From NCBI GenBank assembly GCA_004380135.1, contig QXCR01000012.1, forward strand, positions 1 through 64,000: 64,000 nt of DNA, given 5' to 3'. Numbering within the stretch: position 1 is the stretch's first letter; every line of letters starts with the position of its first letter. Position numbers and translations under genes: made by a program. Below, in pieces: positions 54,643 to 64,000 of the stretch. The notes below the pieces were generated by a model that saw only the letters and a program-made list of their open reading frames with translations, did not search any database and had not been told where the DNA came from. This stretch comes from Stemphylium vesicarium. Its lineage: Eukaryota > Ascomycota > Dothideomycetes > Pleosporales > Pleosporaceae.

Positions 54643-56439
54643 CTATACCTCACCAGCCAAAACACTTCCGCTACCCACACTACCACCCAGATCCCAATAG
54701 TTCCTTCCACTGCCTCCACTTTTTTTGCTCTGGCTAGCGCAGCTACTACTACTCCTCAGCTTGGTCTTGTTCTGAACGCCAGACGGTGCGTAGTAGGTTG
54801 CGTAGCGCCGTGACGACGACTCCCTTGTATGTTGTGTTGCGGACGACGTCGGGAGTCTCGAATCGGTCGTCGTCCTATTCACCAAAGGGTGGTGTTGGCG
54901 GATGATGGCTGCTCTGCGCGCTGAGCTCATGTTATCTCCTTCTGCTGTGGGTGCTAGGGCGGCTGTGCTGGCTGAGCGGACGGGTTGAGGGAGTGAAGGG
55001 ATGCTTGAGCGACGCGACGAGAAGCGCTTCATGAGAAAGTTGAAAATCATCTTGACGTCAATGTCGCGTTCCCAGTATTCGCGCTCGCGGGCAAGGTCTT
55101 CGACGATGTTGGTCGTGGGTGCGGGAGTTACGTGGAATGAATCGAGGGAGTCGGCTTCGGTGGGCTCTTCCTCAATACCCCATAACGAGGCTTCGCTATA
55201 GGAATGGGATGCTTCGACTGGGAAGGTAGGAGCGAACTGGGCAGACGCGGATAACGTGGTCGGCTGTGAACTTGCTGGTCGTGAGGATGCTGGGTCGGAC
55301 GCGAGGGTCGTGTTGGATCTTACCGGCGTAAGACCCGCATAGTCAGGTATTGATTGTGTACGTTGGTACGTAGAAAAGGCACCCGGGTGCTCAGAGAGCT
55401 GGTTGACCAGAGTTCCCAGCTCTACAGCCACTCTCTCAAGCAGCTTCGTCTGCCAGGTGTCGTCGGAAAAACGCGAGGTCTCAACTCCTGCATCTTGCAA
55501 AGCCTTGTCTGCCGAGAACTCAATGGGTGTGCCTGGTGTAGGTGTTTCTGCTTCTTCTGGAAGTGATTCTCCGAAGATGACGGAAAGAGTGTCTTCGTCG
55601 AGGCCGATGAGGTCCCGAATCACTCGTCGCGTTATCCGTTGCCAGAACGACAAATTCTCCGAACCCTCTTCAGATGAATCGCTCTGAGCATCCGATACAG
55701 ATCGGGCCGGTTGCGGAACCGCACTCGACGGCTGTGGTTGTTGCACGCTGGCCCGTCGTCCTGACCTAGCACTAACCATACTCATACGCCGTCTCCGCCT
55801 GGTCTCCTTTTCAATCTCCTCCAACAACGCCTTACTCTGTTCCAATCGCCACCTCTCGATACGTTGTCGCTTTTCCTGCTCCGTGTTCCTCTCATCGGTA
55901 TCGTCGAGTATCGTCAAATGTCGCTGGACACTGGAGCGCCGTCTGGCTGCACGCCTCCGTGAACGCTCAAACTGCCACATGTGCTCTTGCATGGTCGCGT
56001 CTGGCTTGAACTCGCCCAGTCCGTCGTGGGTCGGCAATACGGTATCGCCGCTTTCTTCCAGCCTGCCTACTGGGGCGCCATACTCGGACGGCTCGTGGAA
56101 GGCATGCAGGCCATCGTCAAGGCTATCGAGTTCCTCTTCTGTATCGAGAAAGGTGCCAACGTCGTCGTCGTCGTCTTGATCTGACTGGCCAGCAGTCTCT
56201 AGGGAGCCGAACTCACTGAAGCGAGACAGGCCAGCTGTCCGTGGTGTTCGTTCGGTCGAGGTGGTGTGTGTGCGAGTGGTGGCGGAAGGGGCAGGTGGGG
56301 AGAAGAGGACCCATTCCTCTGACTGCTCCAGGGAGTTGTGGTGTTGGGGCGAGGCGGTTGTGGCTTCTGCGACAGGTGCAGGCGCATGGTACGACACCTG
56401 TCGGCCACTCTGTGGTCTATGCTGCTGTATGAAGGCCAT
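54643..56439 (-). CDS. Large conserved fungal protein of unknown function, 598 residues
   Basis: Intronless from ATG 56439. Mostly disordered and Ser/Thr/Arg-rich with an acidic stretch (DQDDDDDVGTFLDTEEELDSLDDGL), but it holds three ordered-looking segments: a basic helix (MQEHMWQFERSRRRAARRRSSVQRHL and EKRQRIERWRLEQSKALLEEIEKETRRRRR), a short conserved-looking LSFWQRITRRVIRDLIGLDEDTLSVIFGESLP, and AREREYWERDIDVKMIFNFLMKRFSSRRSS near the C-terminus. No signal or membrane part. Many RRxS sites suggest kinase control. Not assigned; the middle module and the C-terminal helix probably mark the family. Confidence 0.75.
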   Translation of the reverse strand: MAFIQQHRPQSGRQVSYHAPAPVAEATTASPQHHNSLEQSEEWVLFSPPAPSATTRTHTTSTERTPRTAGLSRFSEFGSLETAGQSDQDDDDDVGTFLDTEEELDSLDDGLHAFHEPSEYGAPVGRLEESGDTVLPTHDGLGEFKPDATMQEHMWQFERSRRRAARRRSSVQRHLTILDDTDERNTEQEKRQRIERWRLEQSKALLEEIEKETRRRRRMSMVSARSGRRASVQQPQPSSAVPQPARSVSDAQSDSSEEGSENLSFWQRITRRVIRDLIGLDEDTLSVIFGESLPEEAETPTPGTPIEFSADKALQDAGVETSRFSDDTWQTKLLERVAVELGTLVNQLSEHPGAFSTYQRTQSIPDYAGLTPVRSNTTLASDPASSRPASSQPTTLSASAQFAPTFPVEASHSYSEASLWGIEEEPTEADSLDSFHVTPAPTTNIVEDLAREREYWERDIDVKMIFNFLMKRFSSRRSSIPSLPQPVRSASTAALAPTAEGDNMSSARRAAIIRQHHPLVNRTTTDSRLPTSSATQHTRESSSRRYATYYAPSGVQNKTKLRSSSSCASQSKKSGGSGRNYWDLGGSVGSGSVLAGEV

Positions 56440-57904
56440 GATGGCGTAGTCTCAGTCGGGTAGAGAAGTATGTTGTAGTGGCGAAGCAGGAGTCACGTCC
56501 CCAAGAAGCAAGGCACGAGGACGGGGGTCGGTTACGGAAAGCGATATGCGATTCGACGACGCAGCCGCACTAGTTCGAAATGTGATAGGATAGTGTAAAC
56601 GCGTCGCGTCAACAGCCGAGTCTTTCTTATCGTCTCGTTGGTCTCATGCCTCGTTGCGACGTGCACGCTCCGTTAGCGGTGTGAGGGGAGGGCAGGTGTA
56701 TGATGTACAGATGTCGCTAGGAACGCGCTAGAGCGAAACAGGCCGTCTACTGCAAGCGGCGGATGATCTGGCGCAATTCCCGGGAGAACACGTCTTGGGG
56801 GATGCAGGAGGGACTGATGAAATAAACAGGCCAGGATATGTGTAGGCAGGGCAGAGGGGCTGTAGGCGCGAATATATGCGAGGTAATACGTGCTCCGGCG
56901 GGCGTGCGTGCGTGTCAGTCGAGCTTTGGGTGCAGTTGAAGGAGGAGCATGTACGCCATGTAGGGCCGCAGCTCTGATAAGATAGGGACGAGGTCCACCC
57001 AGCACCCCCGCGGCCTGCGGCCCACTAAAACCTTCCACCACCAATGTCTGACGCCGACGAGAGACCCTGAGTGATGACGAGATGAGCCAACAATTACTCA
57101 TTCGAAATCTTCCTCGTCCTCCTCTGACTCCATCAGCCGAAGAAGGACCTGCCCCCGTTTCCTAACGACGGAAGGGCCATCGCTAGGTAAAAGTTCGGGA
57201 CGCTGCCGTGAGGAAAGTCACGCAGTCGCTCATGCCACACGCCCTCTGCAAATCTATGCACTCCTTGCTCGCCTGCTGCGCCATAATTCGCCAGACGCCA
57301 GAAGAGCTGGCGCACGCGTGAGCTATTTTCGCCTCGGCGGCAGCCCTACGTACATGAGCCTGCATTCAGTGATGTACGAGAACCCGAGCTGACTGGCGTC
57401 TTACCCGATCAGTTTGTAAGACGGCAGAGTCAGGCCGTTTTGTTATCAAGCTTCTTCTAGAAACTTGTGGCGTCGACCGAGATTCTCACGAGAGATGTCG
57501 TGTCGACGCTGAATATCCCGAGCCATCTCCACACCGAACATCGCACTGGATTCGGCGACAGTCGCCCGCTTGACTTGCCGGAGGCGGCAGTACCCGTGAA
57601 TGTATGACATACCCTTCGCAAGTTCGCAAGGTCCGTCCCTTGAGCAAATTTTGATCCGAGCCCATGCGAACAGATTTCTTCCCTCTTGATCCCAGCAATC
57701 ATGTGTGCCTAGCCGTTCACGGTCATTGAATGCGAGATTGCATCAAAAAAAAAAGATAATCATGTACGAATACGATGCTACATAGGTATCTCGAAACGAC
57801 GCAAGCGTGGTATAGTACACATGTAACAAAACGCCGTGCGCCTATACAATGAGCGTAAGCAAACATCCCAGTCAATCATTCATGTCGTCATTGTCCCTGC
57901 GTCT
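56440..57904. other. Intergenic, 1.5 kb
   Basis: 5' flank of the unknown protein gene and 3' flank of the VPS62-like gene. No gene supported on either strand. A short A-run (AAAAAAAAAAGATAATC) lies near 57747. Confidence 0.5.
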
Positions 57905-59584
57905 TCAAGACGCAGAATCATACTCTGCACCAAAGACGCGTTTCGCATCATGCTCGCTCATCTCTTCGCCCTCACCAACATCCATCCACCTCTTCGTTAT
58001 CCTGGATCTCTCTCCAGCGCGCCCTTTGAGAACACATTCACCGTTGCCTTGACAAATTTCCTGCCGTCCCAGGTTCTTGAATCGAGGGCCTAGCGGTCCG
58101 TTGACGTAATGGTATTGGCCCAAGAAGCGGTATTGTCGTGGATCGCTAAGTGGGTAAAACTTGTCGCCCCAGTGGCCAGCAAAGTAAAACCATGAAGTGG
58201 GTGCGGCCGGATTGAGATTGGATGAGAGAAGTCGGTCTGACTGATAGTCGTACTTGAACGAGTACATGTTCATGACAGGGTCCCAAAGAGGACCGCGATC
58301 AGTGACGTCGTGCAGGATACCACCTGGCAACACGTAGGGATGAACGCCTTCTGTCGCGTACATTGCGTGCGTACCCGTGGCTGAGAAGCCGATAGGCTGA
58401 ACCTGTTAGTCGGTGACCTCACATTACTAATCGAATCGACCTACCCTCTTCCCGTTCTTTTCCACCGCGTCCCACGTATACGCCTCACCGAAGCTATGCT
58501 CACTGAAGAACACTGCCTTGGGCTCGCCGTGCTGGAACCTTACAACAGTGTGTTCCCAGTCACCGACGTGATTACCGAAGCGCACGTTGAAGACTGCGTT
58601 CCCCAAATTATAGCTGTAAAAGAAGAACCAGAATGCGTCGACAACTCCTTCGCCTTTGTCCACAACGACCAGAGGCACGGGCGCGTCACTGCGTCCACCG
58701 GAAACTCTCTTGCCCTTGAAGTTGCGTCGGGCAAATCGTAACTCTGATCGCCAGTGCTTGTCGTCATCATCGACAAGCTCATCACCTTCAGGTGTCTTGG
58801 TGGGGATCGGCATGCCAGGAGCTGATGGGTCGGGCCGGATGCCACCGCGGCCTTTGCTATCACCTTGGCCAACATGCCACCAACTCGACTTTTCACCATT
58901 TTTGTCTTCCTTGAGATCGCCCTTTGGTACGTCATAATGCTTGGAGTCGTCGTCCCCATTTCCGTCTTCTGGTGCATTGGGAATGTTGTAATCGGCACCC
59001 AGCCACGCCGGATGATCTTCTACATTGTCATCGCTTTGGAGATACACGAATCTTCCCCACTTGTTGAGTTCCCCGAGGTTGCTAATGTTGGGGTGGTCGC
59101 TCGTGGCCTGCAGAGGTGTGTAGTTCAGATGTGGTGTGGTGTGTATCAAGTGATCTGCCATGTCTCCTGGCCAGTACTCTTCTCCCGAGAAGAGGTGTAT
59201 CAGCGGCGCATGGTCTATTACGTATTGAGGTATCTCGCGCTCGGAATCAGGCTTGTAGTCGTCGGGGATGTTCCGCGCATCGTTCCAGAAGTCGGTCAAG
59301 TTAATCTTGGGTCCATCCACCATATTGACCTTCTTCTGACTCTGTATGTTCAAAGTCGGGGTGGCCCAGTGGTCCTTGTTCAGATGCGTCAGACCACACA
59401 TCCCAAACCAACCGCATGCTTTCTGGTCTAGCCATGAACGTGAAGACGCGACCCATTCTGTCTCGTCTGCGCGCTCGCCCGCGGGTGTCAACTTTTCGAA
59501 AAGGACGTTCTGGTACAGTTGCGAGAATGAGAATAGCCCGAAGAAGGTACCCGCAGCGGCGATTGCGGGTTTCCTGCCCTTCAT
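57905..59584 (-). CDS. VPS62-family protein (vacuolar sorting-associated, DUF946-like)
   Basis: Exons 59584-58445 and 58402-57905 give 545 residues; the intron is 42 nt with CACCGACTAACAG at its end. The N-terminus MKGRKPAIAAAGTFFGLFSFSQL is a signal peptide or anchor. The family core follows: YVIDHAPLIHLFSGEEYWPGDMADHL, LQSDDNVEDHPAWLG, a low-complexity charged insert, DAFWFFFYSYNLGNAVFNVRFGNHVGDWEHTVVRF, VFFSEHSFGEAYTW, THAMYATEGVHPYVLPGG, DVTDRGPLWDPVMN, and a C-terminal RFLGQYHYVNGPLGPRFKNLGR. Yeast Vps62 was linked to vacuolar protein sorting; the biochemical role is unknown. The frame is open for 160 further codons upstream without any ATG, so that part is probably leader or an unseen 5' exon. 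Confidence 0.88.
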
Positions 59585-61176
59585 CTGTGTATCCTCTTCG
59601 GCCAAAGAGCCGTCAACGCCAGCGTGAGGTGCAGAAGCTCGTGCAGAAGCTTGTCCAGGAGAGTGTTCTAGCAAAGTGTGTTCTATAGGGATATCGATGG
59701 TAGGGATGAGTTGTTTGTCAGAGGCGTCCCGCGCAGCGTCTGGTGCGTCGATCGAGGTGTCGGGGGAACAGACTGTTACCGCAGGGTACTCTAGTATATC
59801 AACTGAAGGCGTGGATGACGACGGAAACGATGACGGCAGGGACACCCGGAGCGGAATCTGCCCTCCGCCATGATGGAGGTATGGAACGATTGGCACTGAC
59901 TGGTTAGCCTCAGTTCCCAAGCTTAAACAGGAAATGTGATTATTCAGTGCGGCGCTATGAGAAAGATTTGGAGCCGATTCTGCCGTTAGGCTGACAAAGA
60001 CTGCAGGTTGCAGATGTGGCTGCCATGTGCGGCAGTAGATCAGGTTGCATGATGGGCAGCGCAAGGAACGACGGGAATGATCATCGGCGTTTTGACTATG
60101 TCCAGGCCCACAGATAGTTGAATTGAGCTAATGGCGAGCTCAAAAGTGGACAGGGCGCGGACGTGACGGAAAAGTCATGATGACTTGGGCTGGTATGGCC
60201 TTGCCGGACATGCGCGGAAGCGGACTTACTGATGGGGTGTAGACGGCCGCTGGCAGCCGATTGGTGCCAATATCAGGGCCAGGGAGATGCACAGTCTTCA
60301 GGAAAAGGGCGCGATCAAGGTGACAAAGACACAACGCGTGCAGTAGACGTCTGGTCCAGCGTGGCGCGTAGTGATGTTTGATGCATGTCGCACGGCTCCC
60401 GGCTGGGCACACGTCGTCACCACTAACCAGGGAGGCTGCGGGGACCTCGGCTACCGTGCGGCTCTCCATGAACGCGGCTGCCAGGCACGGCCTATCGATA
60501 GCAATAGAGTGGCGATTGAGCTAGTTCCAAGGTTTGCACATTAGGTCTAGCCGTGGTTTGATGCATAAGGCGTTGTGAACTGGCTGAGATGATTTAGTCG
60601 TCTCGCTACACCAAGTCTGAGTTGCGGTGAAGCATCGTGATGGCATGCGGCCGTTGGAAACTAGGTCGACCTGCACGTCTTAGAGCTACTATAGTAGGCC
60701 GTGGCGCGTACAACAGAGGGTAGGTGTGCGCGATGAAGCGTATACGATTGATGGGGTGGTACATAAATAGCTCCGCTTGAAGCAGCCTCTCCCGTCCACT
60801 GTGACGCATACAATAGGGTCCCGCCTATCCTAGGAACAGACTCTTGTGGCACAGCAATGTAAGTACTCTTTGGACAGTCGCCGGAGCAAGATGCAGATAA
60901 ATTAGAGCCGATATCAAGCAGGAGAGAACAGATACTGCTCGGTGCATAGCGTTCCCCTAGTGCGATGCATGCATCGTATGCCCAGCCCGTATACCCTGGC
61001 AACTACGTACTAGTAGAGGGTCACTTCCGTTCACTCATTTGAGGTAGCCTGGCAACTACGCAGGGTCTTCCACTCCTACCTTTCTGCAGCGAAGTGCAAA
61101 AAGAGGACTTCACCAGCTTTGAGCACTAACACCATAACGCCCCAGATCGCTGCAAGCCCAAAAAAAGAATGGCTGT
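59585..61176. other. Gap between VPS62-like gene and tRNA-like gene
   Basis: Includes an open stretch (59585-60064, minus) in frame with the VPS62-like gene but lacking ATG. No other gene seen. Confidence 0.5.
61160..61166 (-). terminator. RNA polymerase III T-run behind the tRNA-like gene
   Basis: Seven A residues on the plus strand give a T7 run on the minus strand, about 11 nt beyond the tRNA 3' end (TTCTTTTTTT). This is the expected pol III stop signal and supports the tRNA call. Confidence 0.6.
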
Positions 61177-61314
61177 CTCCGCTCCCAGAATCGAACTAGG
61201 GACCTTTCGATAACAATTGCTATTACAGTCGAACGTGATAACTGAAGATTTGTTAGTACAATGCTACAGTTTGAAAGGGCGAATCCCAACATACACCAAC
61301 TACACCAAGCGGAG
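61177..61314 (-). tRNA. tRNA gene or tRNA-like element with long intron, isotype unresolved
   Basis: On the minus strand the 5' end CTCCGCT pairs perfectly over 7 bp with the 3' end AGCGGAG. Just inside the 3' end is a canonical T-arm: CCTAG, loop TTCGATT, CTGGG, which is also the B box. Near the 5' end TGGTGTAGTTGG fits the A box and D-arm. The total of 138 nt implies an intron of about 60 nt after the anticodon. The T-arm and variable region (AGGTCCC.AGTTCGATTCTGGG) look like fungal tRNA-Pro, but the anticodon stem does not fold cleanly by eye, so isotype is left open; it may be a pseudogene. A pol III T-run follows. Confidence 0.55.
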
Positions 61315-61528
61315 TTTTCTGTTCGCTAGAACAGGCTTGGAACTTTGATGGAAGATTGAGCGGATAGTCGGTTTATGACTTGGGCATTGATTCTTGCGGC
61401 GGCCGCGTGAGGAGACGATACGTGGGTCGGTACCGGAGGCCTAGTATTCTTGCGGTTAATGGGCTCTCTCACTCGAGACTAACCCCACCACTTCGAATCC
61501 CTTGAACTTTCGATAGCGCCCAAGCAGC

Positions 61529-62278
61529 ATGGCCAGCCCCGGGGATGATGAGTGGGAGTACGAGTACGACGAGACCGAGACGGAAGATTTCTACATCCCG
61601 CTCGACCTTTCTAATGTTCCTGCGGCACAGACTCCAATGGTGTCGCAGGGCAGGCCGGGCCACCCAACTTTGCTCAAGAGCCGACTGCGCGCGCTGAATG
61701 CCGCTCGAGGCCAGCCAGCCGACTTTGCTGCCGACGCCAACAACGGGCAAGAGACGGCGACTATGGGCGAAATCCAGGTGGCCGAGCTGCACACGCCTAA
61801 TCCGTTGGTCATGTACAACGGCCAGTTGCTGAGTTGCCATTGGACTTCGACCATCGGGACCGACATGTTCTTCGTGAAGCCGGATGCGGACGCTGCGAGC
61901 GCAACTCAGCCCCTGCGATCTCTGCCAGCGGTCGACCTACTGTCGCTCGGCTCTGCAAAATTGGTCGCAAAGGTTGGACGTTTGCGACCGCGCGATGATG
62001 TCCGCGATTCCGGCGATGCGCAACAAGCGACTGAACCTGCTGTGGATGCAATCAGTGGTCAGAATTCCGCTGTAGCAGCCTTGGATGAAAGCGAACGACA
62101 CCGACCTGCCGCGAACGAGGGCGGGTCAGCCCCTTCAAGCTTCCTTGAGCGACTAAATGAGGTCAAGGCAAAGCGGGGTGAGCCGTCGCGATTAGCCATT
62201 TCGAAGACCAGCGACGGTTCTCGTCTGGTGGCAGAAAAGGCGGATGCTGCGAATGACGCTGCCATGGGAGGCGTATGA
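61529..62278 (+). CDS. Transcription factor TFIIIC subunit 6-like (Sfc7/tau55 N-terminal type)
   Basis: Single exon, 249 residues, ATG 61529 (GCAGCATGGCC). The opening DDEWEYEYDETETEDFYIPLDLS, then IQVAELHTPNPLVMYNGQLLSCHWTSTIGTDMFFVKP and PLRSLPAVDLLSLGSAKLVAKVGRL, is the TFIIIC_sub6 (triple-barrel) domain. The rest is a charged disordered tail (SSFLERLNEVKAKRGE). Yeast tau55 carries the same domain fused to a phosphatase part; filamentous fungi and fission yeast (Sfc7) have only the short form, as here. It dimerises with the tau95-like subunit to bind box A of tRNA genes. A tRNA-like gene lies only 215 bp upstream, which may be chance. Confidence 0.88.
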   Translation: MASPGDDEWEYEYDETETEDFYIPLDLSNVPAAQTPMVSQGRPGHPTLLKSRLRALNAARGQPADFAADANNGQETATMGEIQVAELHTPNPLVMYNGQLLSCHWTSTIGTDMFFVKPDADAASATQPLRSLPAVDLLSLGSAKLVAKVGRLRPRDDVRDSGDAQQATEPAVDAISGQNSAVAALDESERHRPAANEGGSAPSSFLERLNEVKAKRGEPSRLAISKTSDGSRLVAEKADAANDAAMGGV

Positions 62279-62593
62279 GAGACAGGGGGAAAGAGTGAAC
62301 CGAACATGAGAATTTAGGGGTTGCAAGGAGGGAATCGAGGAGAGAAGCTTATGGGCGCTTGCAAAGTTCAATGTTATTGTCGATGCTTGGCTACTTCCCA
62401 AGCTATGGGAGGTGAGGGTGAGGGCTCCTTCTCTGACAGCGCCGACCCACGATAAGCTCACGATCTGGATCGTATGTGGCTCCGATCCCTAACAACATGC
62501 GCTCAAGACTTGCAGTCGTCCCTCTACTATCCTACTATCCTATTTGATCCTCATTTCCCTTCCCTACCTATAATCCGCTGCTCTGCTATCTCA
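62279..62593. other. Short gap between TFIIIC subunit and right-edge gene
   Basis: 315 bp of 3' and 5' flank. The last 70 bp are CT-rich (TTTCCCTTCCCTACC), a likely core promoter for the next gene. An open frame starts upstream at 62474, but with a weaker start. Confidence 0.5.
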
Positions 62594-64000
62594 ATGCAGA
62601 GACCAACAACGAGACTGAGTGTCGACATCATCCCTGACCAGTCTTTTGAAATAGCCAGAGAATACAGTCCCTATTCGCATTGGCTATTCGGCAAGGATGG
62701 TGGATATGTGACACGCCTCGAGGACGATGTGCAGGATGCACATAACGATAATCTCATGTTTTCAGACGCAGAGGCTGTAGTCGCACAGGAAGTCGCAGAC
62801 TGGCTGGAATCACAAGAATGCGACGAGTTCTGGATGTCAAGGACACGACAGCCTCGATCGGTAGGTGACATTGACAAAAGCTTTTGCTGCATGATTTGAC
62901 GTGGATAGAAGCTGCCTAACACGGCTCAACTCCTCAGGCAGCTCAAGAGTAGCGATTCTCTTCGAGCTACGTCCTCGGGCGACCGCGCCAAATTTGAAGC
63001 TCTTCTTCATCTCATCGCGTTACAGCTGCTGGCGACCTCGTACACTTTGTCACCAACCTCAAGTTCGAACCACATCCCCCTCTTTCAGCAACGCAAAGAG
63101 CCAAGTCTTACTACTGCGCTGCGTGCATCTTCGCGACATCGCTTTTCTCCAGCCGCTGGTCATCATGCCCGCCCGCCTTCAGAGACGAATGCATGGCCAG
63201 GGCTTTATACAGGACCATCGATCGAGGAAAGGCTGGCAGACCACATTAGCGAGAAACGCCGACGGAAGAAGCATTGTGGCAATTACACCCCGTGCTTTGC
63301 TGGGAGCGGATGGACAGATGGACCACCCCCAACAGCTACGCGCGAAGATTCACGGAGTTTGTTCTCAAGAGCCAGCTCGAGCTCTTCATCGGAACCTGTG
63401 CCTGGATTCTTCTCAAAGCTGATTTGCCAGGCAGCGATTCCGAAAAACTATCGGCGCAAACATAACACTATGTTTCTAAGTCGAATGTCCTCCAAACCAA
63501 AGAGACGGAAGCCTTCGCAAAACGAGGAGAAGCATCATTGTCACGATGAACAGCAACCGTCCCAACAAGATGTCAGCTCACAACCTGTCCAGCGCATACC
63601 TTCTGTGTACCGCCTTCGTCATACGCAATCTGCACCGCGAATCGAGGTAGAGGATGGGACACCGGTCAACAGCCTACAGGATTCGAAACGTTATGGCTCA
63701 GATCCATCAATCGGCAGCCCTCTCGACTATCCTTTTCAAATACCCGAACTCCGCCGCACCTCGGTCACGCCAAGCGGGAGTTGGTGTCCAGGTTCATCTG
63801 TAGCCGGGTCGATGCGTGCCTGCGGACGAGGCGATCTCATTGTTGCCCAAGACTACTTCGATGAAATTCCAGAGACTGCCTATACTGTACATCACCAACA
63901 GAGTCAGTGGAAGATTCCGCATTGGCGACAAAAGCACGCTTGGCCTCTTTCTCCACTTGAAACCACCACGCCACCCAAGTCAACCGCAACAAGCCATTTG
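62594..64000 (+). CDS. Unknown protein gene, runs off the right edge
   Basis: Exon 1 62594-62860 (89 codons, MQRPTTRLSVDII...) ends at donor GTAGGT. An intron of 81 nt with acceptor GGCAG at 62941 leads in phase to exon 2, open from 62942 to the window end (353 codons, no stop). The alternative acceptor at 62937 would stop within five codons. The protein is at least 442 residues, mostly disordered and Ser/Pro/Arg-rich, with a short acidic N-terminal segment (SDAEAVVAQEVADWLESQECDEFWM), basic clusters (EKRRRKKH, KPKRRK) and many SP/RxxS sites. No domain recognised. The length of the open frame at normal base composition is itself the main support. Confidence 0.65.

Noticed and set aside
1..64000. 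CRISPR arrays, operons, ribosome binding sites, bacterial mobile elements
   Set aside because: The gene structure is plainly eukaryotic (spliceosomal introns, TATA/CT leaders); none of these is expected or seen.

Overview
The window is nuclear DNA of a filamentous ascomycete (Pezizomycotina), most likely Dothideomycetes/Pleosporales. The evidence is intron-poor genes with 40-110 nt introns, CTAAC/CTGAC-type branch points and GT-AG ends; fungus-specific families (Zn2Cys6 and Clr5 regulators, HET, NB-ARC/TPR receptor, VTC polyphosphate polymerase, GPI-anchored wall-type protein); and repeat-induced-point-mutation (RIP)-like decay. The species cannot be read from the sequence.

The left third (about 1-22.5 kb) is accessory-like: gene-sparse and rich in decay. 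It holds an inverted remnant of an NLR 3' end joined to a Tc1/mariner-like fragment; a nearly complete NB-ARC/TPR receptor gene with one in-frame TAG; an AT-rich tract; a broken HAD/terpene-cyclase-like gene; an intact sugar-porter-type MFS gene; a short CUE-like gene; a 128-bp hAT-type MITE with perfect 8-bp target duplications; a Clr5-domain gene; two related cysteine-rich reading frames, at least one interrupted; a 71-residue gene; a Zn2Cys6 regulator preceded by an unrecognised reading frame with two TAGs; and a hotdog/MaoC-like gene.

From about 23 kb onward the window is mostly conserved core genome: an SDR, NASP/Sim3 divergent from DPB2, MSC2 divergent from ALG1, a patatin-like lipase, VTC4, GPN3 divergent from S-adenosylmethionine synthetase, a VPS62-family gene, a tRNA-like gene with a pol III terminator, and the TFIIIC subunit-6 gene. 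This core is interrupted at 29.5-31.1 kb by a decayed HET-domain gene, and it contains several lineage-specific unknowns, one of which runs off the right edge.

Most in-frame stops in the broken genes are TAG where CAG or TGG is expected. One of them can be compared directly with an intact copy inside the window. This fits RIP or RIP-like CpA-to-TpA mutation in the accessory part, while the core genes have fully open exons. Exon joins below were worked out by eye from splice sites and reading phase; stated protein lengths follow from those joins. Family assignments rest on remembered motifs, not on a search.
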